A stretch of 64,000 nt of DNA from Lachnospiraceae bacterium UBA7093 (GCA_002492465.1 DKYT01000049.1:44947-108946), one strand, 5' to 3'; shown: positions 43,997 through 51,980, counted from the first letter of the stretch. The notes: generated by a model from the letters alone, not told the origin. Translations and numbers: made by a program.

Positions 43997-44866
43997 TTAC
44001 AGCCCTTCCGCTACTTCCTTCATGTATTTCCCGTAATCAGTCTTCATCAGCGGTTCCGCCAGCTTCAGAAGCTGCTCCTTATTGATAAATCCTCTCTTGT
44101 AGGCAATCTCCTCAATGCAGGAAATATATAAGCCCTGGCGTTTCTGGAACGCAGCCACAAAATCGGCGGCATCCAGCAGGGAATCATGGTTTCCTGTGTC
44201 CAGCCATGCAAATCCCCTTCCCAGGGTTTCCACATGCAAGGTTCCCCTCTTTAAATACTCGTTATTAATACTGGTAATCTCAATTTCTCCTCTTGCGGAG
44301 GGCTTTACGTTTTCAGCAATTCCAACCACCTGATTGTCATAAAAATACAGCCCCGGAACCGCATAATTGCTCTTTGGATTTTCCGGTTTCTCCTCAATGG
44401 ACAACGCCTTTCCTGTATCGTCAAATTCCACTACGCCGTATTCCCTGGGATCGCGCACATAATATCCGAAAATCGTTGCGCCCTTTTCTCTTGCCGCCAC
44501 CTCCCGAAGCACCCTTGAAAAGCTCTGCCCATAAAAAATATTGTCTCCAAGAACCAGCGCCACCCGATCCTTTCCGATAAACTCCGCTCCTATGATAAAA
44601 GCGTCCGCAAGCCCTCTGGGCTGCTCCTGAACTGCATAGGAAAACTGCATTCCCAACTGTTCTCCGTCTCCTAAAAGCGCCTCAAACACAGGCAGATCCC
44701 TGGGTGTTGAAATAATCAGCACCTCTCTGATTCCTGCCAGCATAAGAGTGGACAAAGGATAATAAATCATGGGTTTGTCATAAACCGGCATGATCTGCTT
44801 GCTGATTGCCTTTGTCAAAGGATAAAGCCGTGTTCCCGAACCTCCCGCCAATATAATGCCCTTCAT
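43997..44866 (-). CDS. rfbA: Glucose-1-phosphate thymidylyltransferase
   Basis: Makes dTDP-glucose. 289 residues with the nucleotidyltransferase signature MKGIILAGGSGTRLYPLTKA, YDKPMIYYPLSTLM, LVLGDNIFYGQ and IEEKPENPKSNYAVPGLYFY. GGAGG site upstream; own promoter at 44914-44942. First gene of the transcription unit that runs into the exporter. Confidence 0.97.
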   Translation of the reverse strand: MKGIILAGGSGTRLYPLTKAISKQIMPVYDKPMIYYPLSTLMLAGIREVLIISTPRDLPVFEALLGDGEQLGMQFSYAVQEQPRGLADAFIIGAEFIGKDRVALVLGDNIFYGQSFSRVLREVAAREKGATIFGYYVRDPREYGVVEFDDTGKALSIEEKPENPKSNYAVPGLYFYDNQVVGIAENVKPSARGEIEITSINNEYLKRGTLHVETLGRGFAWLDTGNHDSLLDAADFVAAFQKRQGLYISCIEEIAYKRGFINKEQLLKLAEPLMKTDYGKYMKEVAEGL

Positions 44867-44913
44867 AAACCATACCTCCGAACATATTCTTTTCTCTATG
44901 CATAACTTTTATT

Positions 44914-44942
44914 AGTATACTACAAAATGGAAATTGCCGCAA
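44914..44942 (-). promoter_or_regulatory. Candidate promoter of rfbA and the exporter genes
   Basis: On the minus strand, TTGCGG (44937-44942), 17-base spacer, TATACT (44914-44919), 48 bases before the rfbA ATG. Confidence 0.55.
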
Positions 44943-45062
44943 CGACGCCCTCTTTTCCCGATTCTCCGGATTCGCCCTGAAAAAACCAAACTTTTCTCCA
45001 TTGTACTCAAACTCTTCACAGATATAAAAATAGCCGTCTTCACGATGCTTTCCGGCACATGC

Positions 45063-46145
45063 TTATTTTTCTCCGTACATCGCCTCATAGTAATTCTGGT
45101 AATCGCCGCTTGTGACGTTTTTCATCCATTCCTCATGCTCAAAAAACCACGCTATGGTGCGCCTGATCCCTTCCTTGAACATTGTTTCAGGCTCCCAGCC
45201 AATCTCCGCTTTGATCTTATCAGGCGCAATGGCGTATCTCCTGTCATGCCCCTTACGGTCCTCCACATAGGTAATCAAATCCTCGCTGACCAGCTTCTTT
45301 CTGGGATCCCCCTCCGGCAGCATTTCCTGAAGGGTGTCCAGAATAATATGAATGATCTCAATATTCTGCTTTTCATTGTGCCCGCCGATATTATAGGTTT
45401 CAAACAGCTTTCCCTTTTCCTGCACCATATCGATCGCTTTGGCATGATCCTCCACATAAAGCCAGTCACGGACATTTTTGCCGTCTCCGTAAACCGGAAG
45501 TTTTTTCCCTGAAAGAGCGTTGTTTATAATAAGAGGAATCAGCTTTTCCGGGAACTGATAAGGTCCGTAATTGTTGGAACAGTTTGTAATATTCGCCGGA
45601 AATTTATAGGTATCCATATATGCCTTTACCAGCATGTCCGAGCTTGCCTTGCTTGCCGAATAAGGGCTGTGTGGGGCATAAGGCGTCGTTTCATAAAAAT
45701 ACCCGCCGTCCTCCTCCAAAGAACCATACACCTCGTCTGTAGACACATGCAGGAATTTCTTGTCCGGCAAAAAGCTGCCGTCAGGGGTTTCCCATGCCGC
45801 CTTTGCACAGTTCAGCATAACGGCTGTCCCCAGCACATTGGTCTGGACAAATACCTCGGGTGTCCTGATGCTCCTGTCCACATGGCTTTCCGCCGCGAAA
45901 TGAACCACCCTGTCAATGTCGTTTTCCGCAAAGATACGGGAAATCGCCTCTTTATCGCAGATGTCCGCTTTGATAAAAGTATAATTTTCCCTGTTTTCCA
46001 CATCCTTTAAATTCTCCAGGTTTCCCGCATAGGTAAGCGCATCCACATTGATGATGCGAATCTCCTGGTCATATTTTCCAAACATGTAATGAATGTAATT
46101 GGATCCGATGAATCCGGCTCCTCCCGTTACCAAATAAGTTCTCAT
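45063..46145 (-). CDS. rfbB: dTDP-glucose 4,6-dehydratase
   Basis: Forms dTDP-4-keto-6-deoxyglucose. A 360-residue short-chain dehydrogenase with NAD loop VTGGAGFIGSNYIHYM, the catalytic FLHVSTDEVYGSLEEDGGYF (Thr-Asp-Glu) and YSASKASSDMLVKAY (Tyr-x3-Lys). Lies 36 bp after the GH25 gene, so probably read from its promoter. rfbD, needed to finish dTDP-rhamnose, is not in this window. Confidence 0.97.
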   Translation of the reverse strand: MRTYLVTGGAGFIGSNYIHYMFGKYDQEIRIINVDALTYAGNLENLKDVENRENYTFIKADICDKEAISRIFAENDIDRVVHFAAESHVDRSIRTPEVFVQTNVLGTAVMLNCAKAAWETPDGSFLPDKKFLHVSTDEVYGSLEEDGGYFYETTPYAPHSPYSASKASSDMLVKAYMDTYKFPANITNCSNNYGPYQFPEKLIPLIINNALSGKKLPVYGDGKNVRDWLYVEDHAKAIDMVQEKGKLFETYNIGGHNEKQNIEIIHIILDTLQEMLPEGDPRKKLVSEDLITYVEDRKGHDRRYAIAPDKIKAEIGWEPETMFKEGIRRTIAWFFEHEEWMKNVTSGDYQNYYEAMYGEK

Positions 46146-46181
46146 TTTGATTTCTCCATCTTCTTTTATTGTTTACGCTTC

Positions 46182-48698
46182 CTAGTATCCCATATAACTG
46201 ATATTCATGTCAACACTGCCCTTAATACCGGACACGCTTCCTTTAGAAGAATACTGCCACATATCATATCTGGTCTTATTATAAGTTGGCGTCGCAGCAT
46301 ATTGTGCCAGCCAGATCTTATAGCCTGACAAACTGGGGGCATCCACATAACTGTTCAGCCATGTTTTATTTGCATAAATACCCGCCTTGTAGCCTGAGTT
46401 CTGTATGGTCTGACAAAACGCCTTACATGCCGCCGTTCTGGTGGAAGCGCTGATCCCGTCGGCGCGTCCGTTGCTCGGTTCTACATCCAGGAATACCGGA
46501 TAACTGATATTATACCCCTTTATCAGTCCTAATACCATAGAAGCTTCCTCCACCGCTTCCACTTCGTTTACTGCCTGGGTGAAGAAATAGACTCCCACCT
46601 TCAGACCTGCGCCAGAAGCGCCTTTTATATTACTCCTGAACATAGGATCCTCTATCAGTGCTCCCGTAGTGGAACCCCGGTAGCCGCAGCGAATAATCAC
46701 GTAGGATACGCCGCTGTTTTTCACTGCATTCCAGTCAATGTTTCCGTTCCATTTGGAAACGTCTATTCCCATATGTCCGGAGCCTGTATTCAGAGCCCCG
46801 TCGCTGTTAAAAGTATATTTCGCTCCCTGAATGACCTGCTCTCCCGTCACCTTGTTTCCGTTTTTATCAAAGAAATAGGTTGCGCCGTCGATCTCCTGCC
46901 ATCCGGTATATCTGTATTCTCCTGTGGTATTGCTGATCTTCCGGAAAAATTCCCCTGCCGTATAGTAATCCGCATATTTCGCTTCCCGGAAGCTTCCGTC
47001 GGAATTCTTTACCCACAAAGTCTCTCCGCCGGTGGTCTTCAATATGCTGGTGGTATCATTTTTCGCATCAGGCGACGGAGTAGGGCTTACCGAAGGGGAA
47101 GCGCTGGGCGACGCCGTGGGCACCGCCGTTGGCTTTATGGTGGGCGACGCACTGGGCACCGCCGTCGGCTTTGGCGTTGGTTTCGCCGTTGGCTTTGGTG
47201 TGGGTGCCGCTGTAGGCTCCGCCGTCGGCTTTGGCGTGGGTGCCGCTGTAGGCTCCGCAGTCGGCTTTGGCGTTGGTGCCACTGTTGGTTCCGCAGTCGG
47301 CGGCGCCGTTGGAGGTGCGGTAGGAGGCGCTGTTGGCTCCGATGTGGGTTCCGGCGTAGGCTCCGCCGTGGGCACCGCCGTTGGCTTTGGTGTGGAGACA
47401 GGCGTTTCTCCTTCCGGCGTTGCCGTAGGAACCGAGTCTACCTCCGCCGCAAACAACCGGAAAGCGCCGTATGCGGTTTTCCCCGGATCCGCAATCTGGC
47501 TCTTATCTACCCTTTCATAATTATCTTCCGACCTTTCCGTTCCTTCTATCAGCGTTTTCGTGGACTCTACCCATTCTACCGTATCGGTATTGGTGGATTC
47601 CACTACCGTCTCGTTGACCTTGGTATCCTCTACCGCCGCGTTCACCTGAGCCTCTGTTTTCACCTCGTCGGATACATCTACCTTTTTATACTCAATGGTG
47701 TCTCTTACAGTGATTGCCGTAGTCTCACCTGAAATACCATAAGTTTCATCCGATACGGGAGCCGTCATTTTGACTTTATATTTTCCTGCCGCCAGATCAG
47801 TCTGATAGATAATGCCGTCCTTGTCCTCATCCTTTTTGGTATAAGTTTCCCCTGAAGGCTTTTCAATTTCCACCTCAAAGGCAACATTGGAAACCAGTTT
47901 TCCCGTATCCTTATTGATAAATTTAATTTTCAGATCCTTCTGAATGGATGTGAGATTCATCACCACTTCTATTTTCTGATCTGACGTTGTTTCCTCCTCT
48001 TCCGGCTTGGTCTCTTCCTCTATAGATGCCGCTGTCATTTTCGCCGACTGCGCATCTGCAATGGCAAGGAGCCCGCTCTCGCCGATTACCTGAATGCCTT
48101 CCATACCCGCACCCACTTCGGCAAAGGTTTCGATCTGCGCCTGATTCCCTTTTGCCCTCAGATACAAAGTTCCCGTCAAAACAGCAAAAGCAACCACCGC
48201 CACTCCGGTCAGGGCAATAATATGGTCTGCTGCCGACATATGCGTCAGCCTGTAGATCACCCTCCCTATGCCGCTGGTCTCGTCGTCATCGTACTCGTCG
48301 TATTCATCGTCATCCTCTTCATCATAGTCTTCCCCATCTTCATACTCTTCATCTTCATAATAGGCGTCCTCATCCTCGTACTCTTCGTCCTCGTAATAGG
48401 CGTCCTCATCCTCGTATTCTTCGTCCTCGTAATAGGCTTCTTCATCCCCATCCTCTTCATCTTCGTAATAGGCGTCCTCATCTTCGTACTCTTCGTCCTC
48501 GTAATAGGCGTCCTCATCCTCATATTCTTCGTCCTCGTAATAGGCTTCTTCATCCTCGTACTCTTCGTCCTCGTAGTACGCCTCTTCATCCTCGTAGACT
48601 TCCTCATCATCAAAATCAAGCCACTCTAATTCGCCCGAATTCTTCTCATATCTGCTTCTCTTTTTTGTGCTTTTTCGACCCTTCAAAAGTCTTCCCAT
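46182..48698 (-). CDS. Membrane-anchored GH25 lysozyme with acidic repeat N-terminus and Pro/Thr spacer
   Basis: An 838-residue cell-wall hydrolase. The N-terminus is basic, then a 12-residue Asp/Glu/Tyr repeat occupies about 33-145. One membrane helix follows (IIALTGVAVVAFAVLTGTLY, about 155-180), so the acidic repeats should be cytoplasmic. A folded region (about 245-340, with ETYTKKDEDKDGIIYQTDLA) recalls prealbumin-type wall domains. A Pro-Thr repeat spacer (about 427-550) and cell-wall-binding repeats (GWQEIDGATYFFDKNGNKV) lead to the GH25 domain (641-836), with GIDVSKWNGNIDW and the catalytic Asp-Glu pair in FLDVEPSNG. GGAGGG site; start of the polysaccharide operon. Confidence 0.92.
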   Translation of the reverse strand: MGRLLKGRKSTKKRSRYEKNSGELEWLDFDDEEVYEDEEAYYEDEEYEDEEAYYEDEEYEDEDAYYEDEEYEDEDAYYEDEEDGDEEAYYEDEEYEDEDAYYEDEEYEDEDAYYEDEEYEDGEDYDEEDDDEYDEYDDDETSGIGRVIYRLTHMSAADHIIALTGVAVVAFAVLTGTLYLRAKGNQAQIETFAEVGAGMEGIQVIGESGLLAIADAQSAKMTAASIEEETKPEEEETTSDQKIEVVMNLTSIQKDLKIKFINKDTGKLVSNVAFEVEIEKPSGETYTKKDEDKDGIIYQTDLAAGKYKVKMTAPVSDETYGISGETTAITVRDTIEYKKVDVSDEVKTEAQVNAAVEDTKVNETVVESTNTDTVEWVESTKTLIEGTERSEDNYERVDKSQIADPGKTAYGAFRLFAAEVDSVPTATPEGETPVSTPKPTAVPTAEPTPEPTSEPTAPPTAPPTAPPTAEPTVAPTPKPTAEPTAAPTPKPTAEPTAAPTPKPTAKPTPKPTAVPSASPTIKPTAVPTASPSASPSVSPTPSPDAKNDTTSILKTTGGETLWVKNSDGSFREAKYADYYTAGEFFRKISNTTGEYRYTGWQEIDGATYFFDKNGNKVTGEQVIQGAKYTFNSDGALNTGSGHMGIDVSKWNGNIDWNAVKNSGVSYVIIRCGYRGSTTGALIEDPMFRSNIKGASGAGLKVGVYFFTQAVNEVEAVEEASMVLGLIKGYNISYPVFLDVEPSNGRADGISASTRTAACKAFCQTIQNSGYKAGIYANKTWLNSYVDAPSLSGYKIWLAQYAATPTYNKTRYDMWQYSSKGSVSGIKGSVDMNISYMGY
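47060..47420 (-). repeat. Pro-Thr coding tandem repeat in the GH25 gene
   Basis: Irregular units of 12-30 bp encode PTAxPTPxPTA-type peptides, a flexible wall-spanning spacer. The repeats make large shadow frames on the plus strand that are not genes. Confidence 0.85.
48300..48600 (-). repeat. 36-bp acidic coding repeat in the GH25 gene
   Basis: About seven 36-bp units encode YEDEDAYYEDEE-like dodecapeptides. Units differ at a few silent or Asp/Glu positions. Copy number is likely to vary between strains by slippage. Confidence 0.85.
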
Positions 48699-48755
48699 TT
48701 ATGTAAACCCTCCAAATTAATATTTCCGTAATATCCTTCCAGTCATTCAGTTGAC

Positions 48756-48784
48756 ATTATAACATTTTTCCATATTATACACAA
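48756..48784 (-). promoter_or_regulatory. Promoter of the GH25-rfbB operon
   Basis: On the minus strand, TTGTGT (48779-48784), 17-base spacer, perfect TATAAT (48756-48761), about 58 bases before the ATG. Confidence 0.6.
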
Positions 48785-48884
48785 TCTTTTTGTATTTTTA
48801 TGTGTTATAAAGACTTAATAATCAGAATCTTTGTAGTTAACATAAATATTTATCGAATTCTGTCGTTCAAATCTTTTGTATATT

Positions 48885-48924
48885 ACCTATAGGTTATTGA
48901 CATTTACCCTAAAGGGTATATAAA
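48885..48924 (+). promoter_or_regulatory. Strong promoter with two palindromic operators
   Basis: Perfect TTGACA (48897-48902), 16-base spacer and TATAAA (48919-48924). The spacer contains the palindrome TACCCTAAAGGGTA (48905-48918), and a second one, ACCTATAGGT, lies at 48885-48894. Their centres are 22 bp apart, about two helical turns. TACCC/GGGTA half-sites resemble CsoR-family operators. A repressor on the spacer site would block RNA polymerase directly. Confidence 0.65.
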
Positions 48925-48972
48925 CTAAGAGCATCTTTACGACAATAGTTGTTTTAGAAAAGGGGAATTCTT

Positions 48973-49308
48973 ATGATGTACATGCATTACTGCAAACCCT
49001 GTCACCGCATTTTTATGCTGAACGGCCACAAACTCATCTGTCCAAAATGCGCAAGTCCACTGACAGAACTCCAAATCTCTTATCTGGACTACGTAGAAAT
49101 GGACATGGAGGAACGGGATGCCTTCAAAAATGCCTGTGCAGACGAAACGCAACTGTGTAAGCTCAAAGCCAGCTATCGTATGTATAAATACAGTAAATGG
49201 TACAAGGAGCTTCAAGCACACAACGAGAAAAATCTTCCTATCACCACCTTGCTTGCCTCCATGGCTCGTCAAGGAGCTGAGGATTGCAATTTACATCAGA
49301 TGCATTAA
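48973..49308 (+). CDS. Small zinc-ribbon protein of unknown function
   Basis: A 111-residue protein, start ATG 48973 after AAAAGGGG. Two Cys pairs (YCKPCHRIF at 7-15 and ICPKCASPL at 22-30) form a probable zinc ribbon; the remaining 75 residues are helical and basic (CKLKASYRMYKYSKWYKELQ). No membrane segment. Downstream of a promoter with two palindromes, so it is probably inducible. A metal- or stress-responsive adapter is conceivable but not shown. Followed by a strong terminator, hence monocistronic. Confidence 0.75.
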   Translation: MMYMHYCKPCHRIFMLNGHKLICPKCASPLTELQISYLDYVEMDMEERDAFKNACADETQLCKLKASYRMYKYSKWYKELQAHNEKNLPITTLLASMARQGAEDCNLHQMH

Positions 49309-49353
49309 GCAAAGCAGCGCTATGCAAACCTGCGCCGACAGGCGCATCCATTC

Positions 49354-49411
49354 AAAAATGGGGGTGCCGCAAAATCATCAAATAAGATGATTGAGCGGCA
49401 TCCCCATTTTA
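49354..49411. terminator. Bidirectional terminator with nested hairpin
   Basis: AAAATGGGGGTGCCGC pairs with GCGGCATCCCCATTTT; an inner AATCATC/GATGATT hairpin sits in the loop. A and T runs flank both sides. Confidence 0.85.
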
Positions 49412-49436
49412 TCTGTAGAACCTTCCAATTTTCCTA

Positions 49437-49660
49437 TCACTTCAACCACTGAATAAATGCTGTCTTATCAGAGCTATTGTACCCCGCATGCCGATAAAAA
49501 CCCAGCGTTTTCTCCTCCCGGGAACCTGTCAGCAGCATCATTTTGTAGCAGTGATTTTCCCGTGCAATCTCTCTTGCCCGGTTTAAACACTGGGTTGCCA
49601 GACCTTTTCCTCTATAATCCCCATTTTCTGCAGATCCTCCTGCTTTGCCTCTCTGATCAT
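49437..49660 (-). pseudogene. GNAT acetyltransferase with internal deletion
   Basis: Reading the minus strand, an ATG at 49660 with AGGAAGG upstream begins MIREAKQEDLQKM, a typical GNAT N-terminus. It then jumps directly, in another frame, to GDYRGKGLATQCLNRAREIA, the acetyl-CoA loop of motif A, and ends with MMLLTGSREEKTLGFYRHAG and a TGA at 49437. About 50-80 codons between these parts are missing and the frames do not join, so no enzyme is made. The remnant lies between two active-looking transcription units. Confidence 0.75.
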
Positions 49661-49697
49661 ATTTTCCTTCCTGGATTTTAAAAGGTTCTCATGCATA

Positions 49698-50033
49698 TCA
49701 TCTGTAATATACAAAAATCCCACACAGAATCACAGCCATTCCCAAAACTTTTCTCCTGGTTATCTTTTCCTTAAAAAATAAGCACCCAAGCAGCATCACT
49801 ACCACATATCCCAAAGACTCCACCACCGGAACGTTGGAAAAATCCAGTCCCCTGTAGGAAAGAACTGTGATAAACATAGACAAAAACATCATCCCGTATC
49901 CGCAGATTACATACAGATTCAAATACTCTCTGATAGGGGAACTGTAAGTTTTCAGGGCGCTCTTTTTTAACAGGATCTGGGCAAAAGACGCAATCAGCAC
50001 CGATAAAAGCAGCAACAACAAATATTGATTCAT
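49698..50033 (-). CDS. EamA/SMR-type small membrane transporter subunit (ArnF-like)
   Basis: A 111-residue protein with four membrane helices. Marks are ILLKKSALKTY after helix 1, SNVPVVESLGYVVVMLLGCL and FFKEKITRRKVLGMAVILCG, the drug/metabolite transporter half-module. Its start overlaps the stop of the 127-residue partner by four bases. Pairs of this size form heterodimers such as ArnE/ArnF, which flip an undecaprenyl-phosphate sugar. GT-C enzymes nearby would use such a donor, so lipid-sugar flipping is favoured over drug efflux, as inference. Confidence 0.8.
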   Translation of the reverse strand: MNQYLLLLLLSVLIASFAQILLKKSALKTYSSPIREYLNLYVICGYGMMFLSMFITVLSYRGLDFSNVPVVESLGYVVVMLLGCLFFKEKITRRKVLGMAVILCGIFVYYR

Positions 50034-50413
50034 CCCTGTTCCTCCTCCCGGCTATTTAGAATAAAAATCCCCAGCATAACCAGCAAAATACCGGCAATTT
50101 TCCATGGGGTAATGGTCTCGTGAAAAAGGAAAATGCCCCACACCAGCGCCCAAAGAAGGGTAACCGCCTTATTTGCATATGCAATAGAAAGCTCAAACCG
50201 CTTGATCACCTGCTGCCATAACAGCGCATAAACGCCCAGCACAAGCACATCCACTCCGTAAAGCAGAATAAATGCCGGACTGAAGGTCTCCTGGTTAGAG
50301 GCGAGCTTTGAAACCACACTGGATATACTGTAAATAAAAAAAACCGCCTGAAGCAGAAGAATATTCCCCCACCCGGGTTTCTTTTCCGTAGATTCCGCCA
50401 TAAGCCATTTCAT
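50030..50413 (-). CDS. EamA/SMR-type small membrane transporter subunit (ArnE-like)
   Basis: A 127-residue partner of the gene at 49698, also four helices: ILLLQAVFFIYSISSVVSKL, then VDVLVLGVYALLWQQVIKRF, then ANKAVTLLWALVWGIFLFHE and KIAGILLVMLGIFIL. AGGAG lies directly against the ATG at 50413 and GGGGA further back; an ATG at 50401 (MAESTEK) is a good alternative. The two genes form a transcription unit separated from the GNAT remnant. Confidence 0.8.
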   Translation of the reverse strand: MKWLMAESTEKKPGWGNILLLQAVFFIYSISSVVSKLASNQETFSPAFILLYGVDVLVLGVYALLWQQVIKRFELSIAYANKAVTLLWALVWGIFLFHETITPWKIAGILLVMLGIFILNSREEEQG

Positions 50414-50574
50414 CTCCTATCCCCACAATCTTGTAAAAGCTATCGCCATTTTATCACAGGAAATCTTTCATGTATATTAAATTTTTATGAATATATGGAT
50501 TTTTTGGCAAGATAATAGTAGAATAACAGAGAATTATTTTACGTACAGGTCTAAACAATCAAAGGAGAATTTTT

Positions 50575-51612
50575 ATGGAAAACAAAGATAAAATACCTTC
50601 CGAAAAGGAGCAGGCGGCGGAAACCCCTTCCCCCAAAAAATCCGGCTTTCACATGAACCTTCATCTTGTTCTGATCGCCTCCATTTTGCTGATTGCCGCC
50701 ATCGCCGCATTCAGGCTTTACAAATGGAACCAGGGTACGCCCCTGGATACGGACATGAGCGAGATCGACACCTCCCAATTTGACATCGAAGCCCTTGACA
50801 TGATCATTCCAATGGACGCTTCTCTTCTTGCCGGACGGGAGGACGACGGCGTAACCACCATTCTCTGCCTGGGCAACAATCCCTTTACTGATGACCGGAG
50901 CGATAAGGGGCTTGCCTCCCTGATTGCCTCCAAAACAGATTCCGTAGTTTACGACTGCGCTTTTCCTGATTCCTCCGCAGCATGCAAATACCCTGTGTAC
51001 AATCCGGAGTATACCAGAGATCATTTCAACCTTTACTATGTAACGGAGTGCTTTCGGAATAATGAATTTACAGCCATCTCCTCCATTGCAGGGGATGAAG
51101 CCGATCCCACCTACCAGGAAACCGTAGAGGTCATGAAAACGGTAGATATGGATAAAGTGGATATTATAATCATCATGTATGACAGCACCGATTACAATGT
51201 GGGTACCCCTTCCGACAATCCAGACAATCCCAACGATGTTACGGCATTTACCGGAGGGCTTAGAACCACCATCAACAATATAAAAGAAACCTGGCCTTAT
51301 ATTCGTGTTTTCGTTATGTCTCCCACCTACGCTCAGTACATGGACGAGGGCGGCGCCCTGCACAACGGAACCACCACAGATTTAGGGAACGGTACCTTGA
51401 ACCACTATCTGGTGAAGGAGTCCGATGCCGCCATGGACTGCGGCGTTTCCTTCATCGACAATTACTTTGGAACCATCAATGAAGACAACTACAAACAGTA
51501 TATGACCGATCATATGCATTATAATGATGCCGGGCGTGAAAAGCTTGCGGACCGGATTGCAGACATCATCAACAACCGGATGGGAACGGTTAACGCAACC
51601 ACCCAAAAATAA
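50575..51612 (+). CDS. Membrane-anchored SGNH-fold protein lacking the catalytic serine
   Basis: A 345-residue protein with an N-terminal helix (LVLIASILLIAAIAAFRLY) and an extracellular SGNH-like domain. Block I reads LCLGNNPFTDDRSDKG, where the active paralogue at 9744 has FLGDSIFDSYRDG; the nucleophile Ser is replaced by Asn. The paralogue match continues (YAQYMDEGG, DLGNGTLNHYL), and block V keeps Asp and His (TDHMHYNDAGREKLADRI). An AAAGGAG site precedes the ATG. It may be a glycan-binding or accessory protein rather than an esterase. It converges on the MBOAT operon. Confidence 0.82.
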   Translation: MENKDKIPSEKEQAAETPSPKKSGFHMNLHLVLIASILLIAAIAAFRLYKWNQGTPLDTDMSEIDTSQFDIEALDMIIPMDASLLAGREDDGVTTILCLGNNPFTDDRSDKGLASLIASKTDSVVYDCAFPDSSAACKYPVYNPEYTRDHFNLYYVTECFRNNEFTAISSIAGDEADPTYQETVEVMKTVDMDKVDIIIIMYDSTDYNVGTPSDNPDNPNDVTAFTGGLRTTINNIKETWPYIRVFVMSPTYAQYMDEGGALHNGTTTDLGNGTLNHYLVKESDAAMDCGVSFIDNYFGTINEDNYKQYMTDHMHYNDAGREKLADRIADIINNRMGTVNATTQK

Positions 51613-51630
51613 TTTCGCCATTTGAAGGGA

Positions 51631-51945
51631 TTCAGCCCCATAAAGGGGACAGAGTTAAGGCAGGCAAGGGGCAGGCGGCGCAGCATATATATCTTATTCA
51701 GACTCGTCTCCGAATTGGATTTCACTAACAGAATGCAGTAAACACTTCAAACCAGTCGGGTCGAAGTCCACCGGCATCCGTGCCGCAGGACTTCTAAAAC
51801 CGCCGTCCTGGCGGTTTTGCCCTCGTTTCCGTGCATTCTGTAAGTGAAATTACCAATTCTCCGCCACAGCCTGAATAAGATATATATGCTGCGCCGCCTG
51901 CCCTTTGCCTGCCCGCCTTAACTCTGTCCCCTTTATGGGGCTGAA
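51631..51945. repeat. Long palindromic element, copy B (private arms, conserved 94-nt core, reverse orientation)
   Basis: Arms 51631-51737 and 51832-51945 are nearly perfect inverted repeats, beginning TTCAGCCCCATAAAGGGGAC and ending with the complement. The 94-nt core (51738-51831) aligns without gaps to the reverse complement of the copy A core. Hairpin 1 is AAAACCGCC/GGCGGTTTT with the same AGGAC loop; hairpin 2 has GAAGTCC/GGACTTC. It fills the convergent gap between the SGNH gene and the DltD-like gene and has no reading frame of its own. Confidence 0.9.
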
Positions 51946-51980
51946 TTTCTGCCACAATATAAAAACTGCTGCCGCTCATT

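Noticed and set aside
44867..45062. Possible gene remnant between rfbB and rfbA (open minus-strand frame after the rfbB stop)
   Set aside because: About 57 codons without a stop, but no start codon, no ribosome site and no recognised family; the rfbA promoter lies inside it.
46773..47732. Long plus-strand frames rich in Arg or Val/Gly (46773-47732, 47032-47520)
   Set aside because: They mirror the Pro-Thr repeat codons of the GH25 gene on the other strand; composition is purely repeat-driven and there is no ribosome site.
48222..48629. Hydrophobic plus-strand frame and a second minus-strand frame over the acidic repeats; also a CRISPR-like periodicity
   Set aside because: The 36-bp period encodes a dodecapeptide in the GH25 frame, units are adjacent without spacers, and there are no cas genes.
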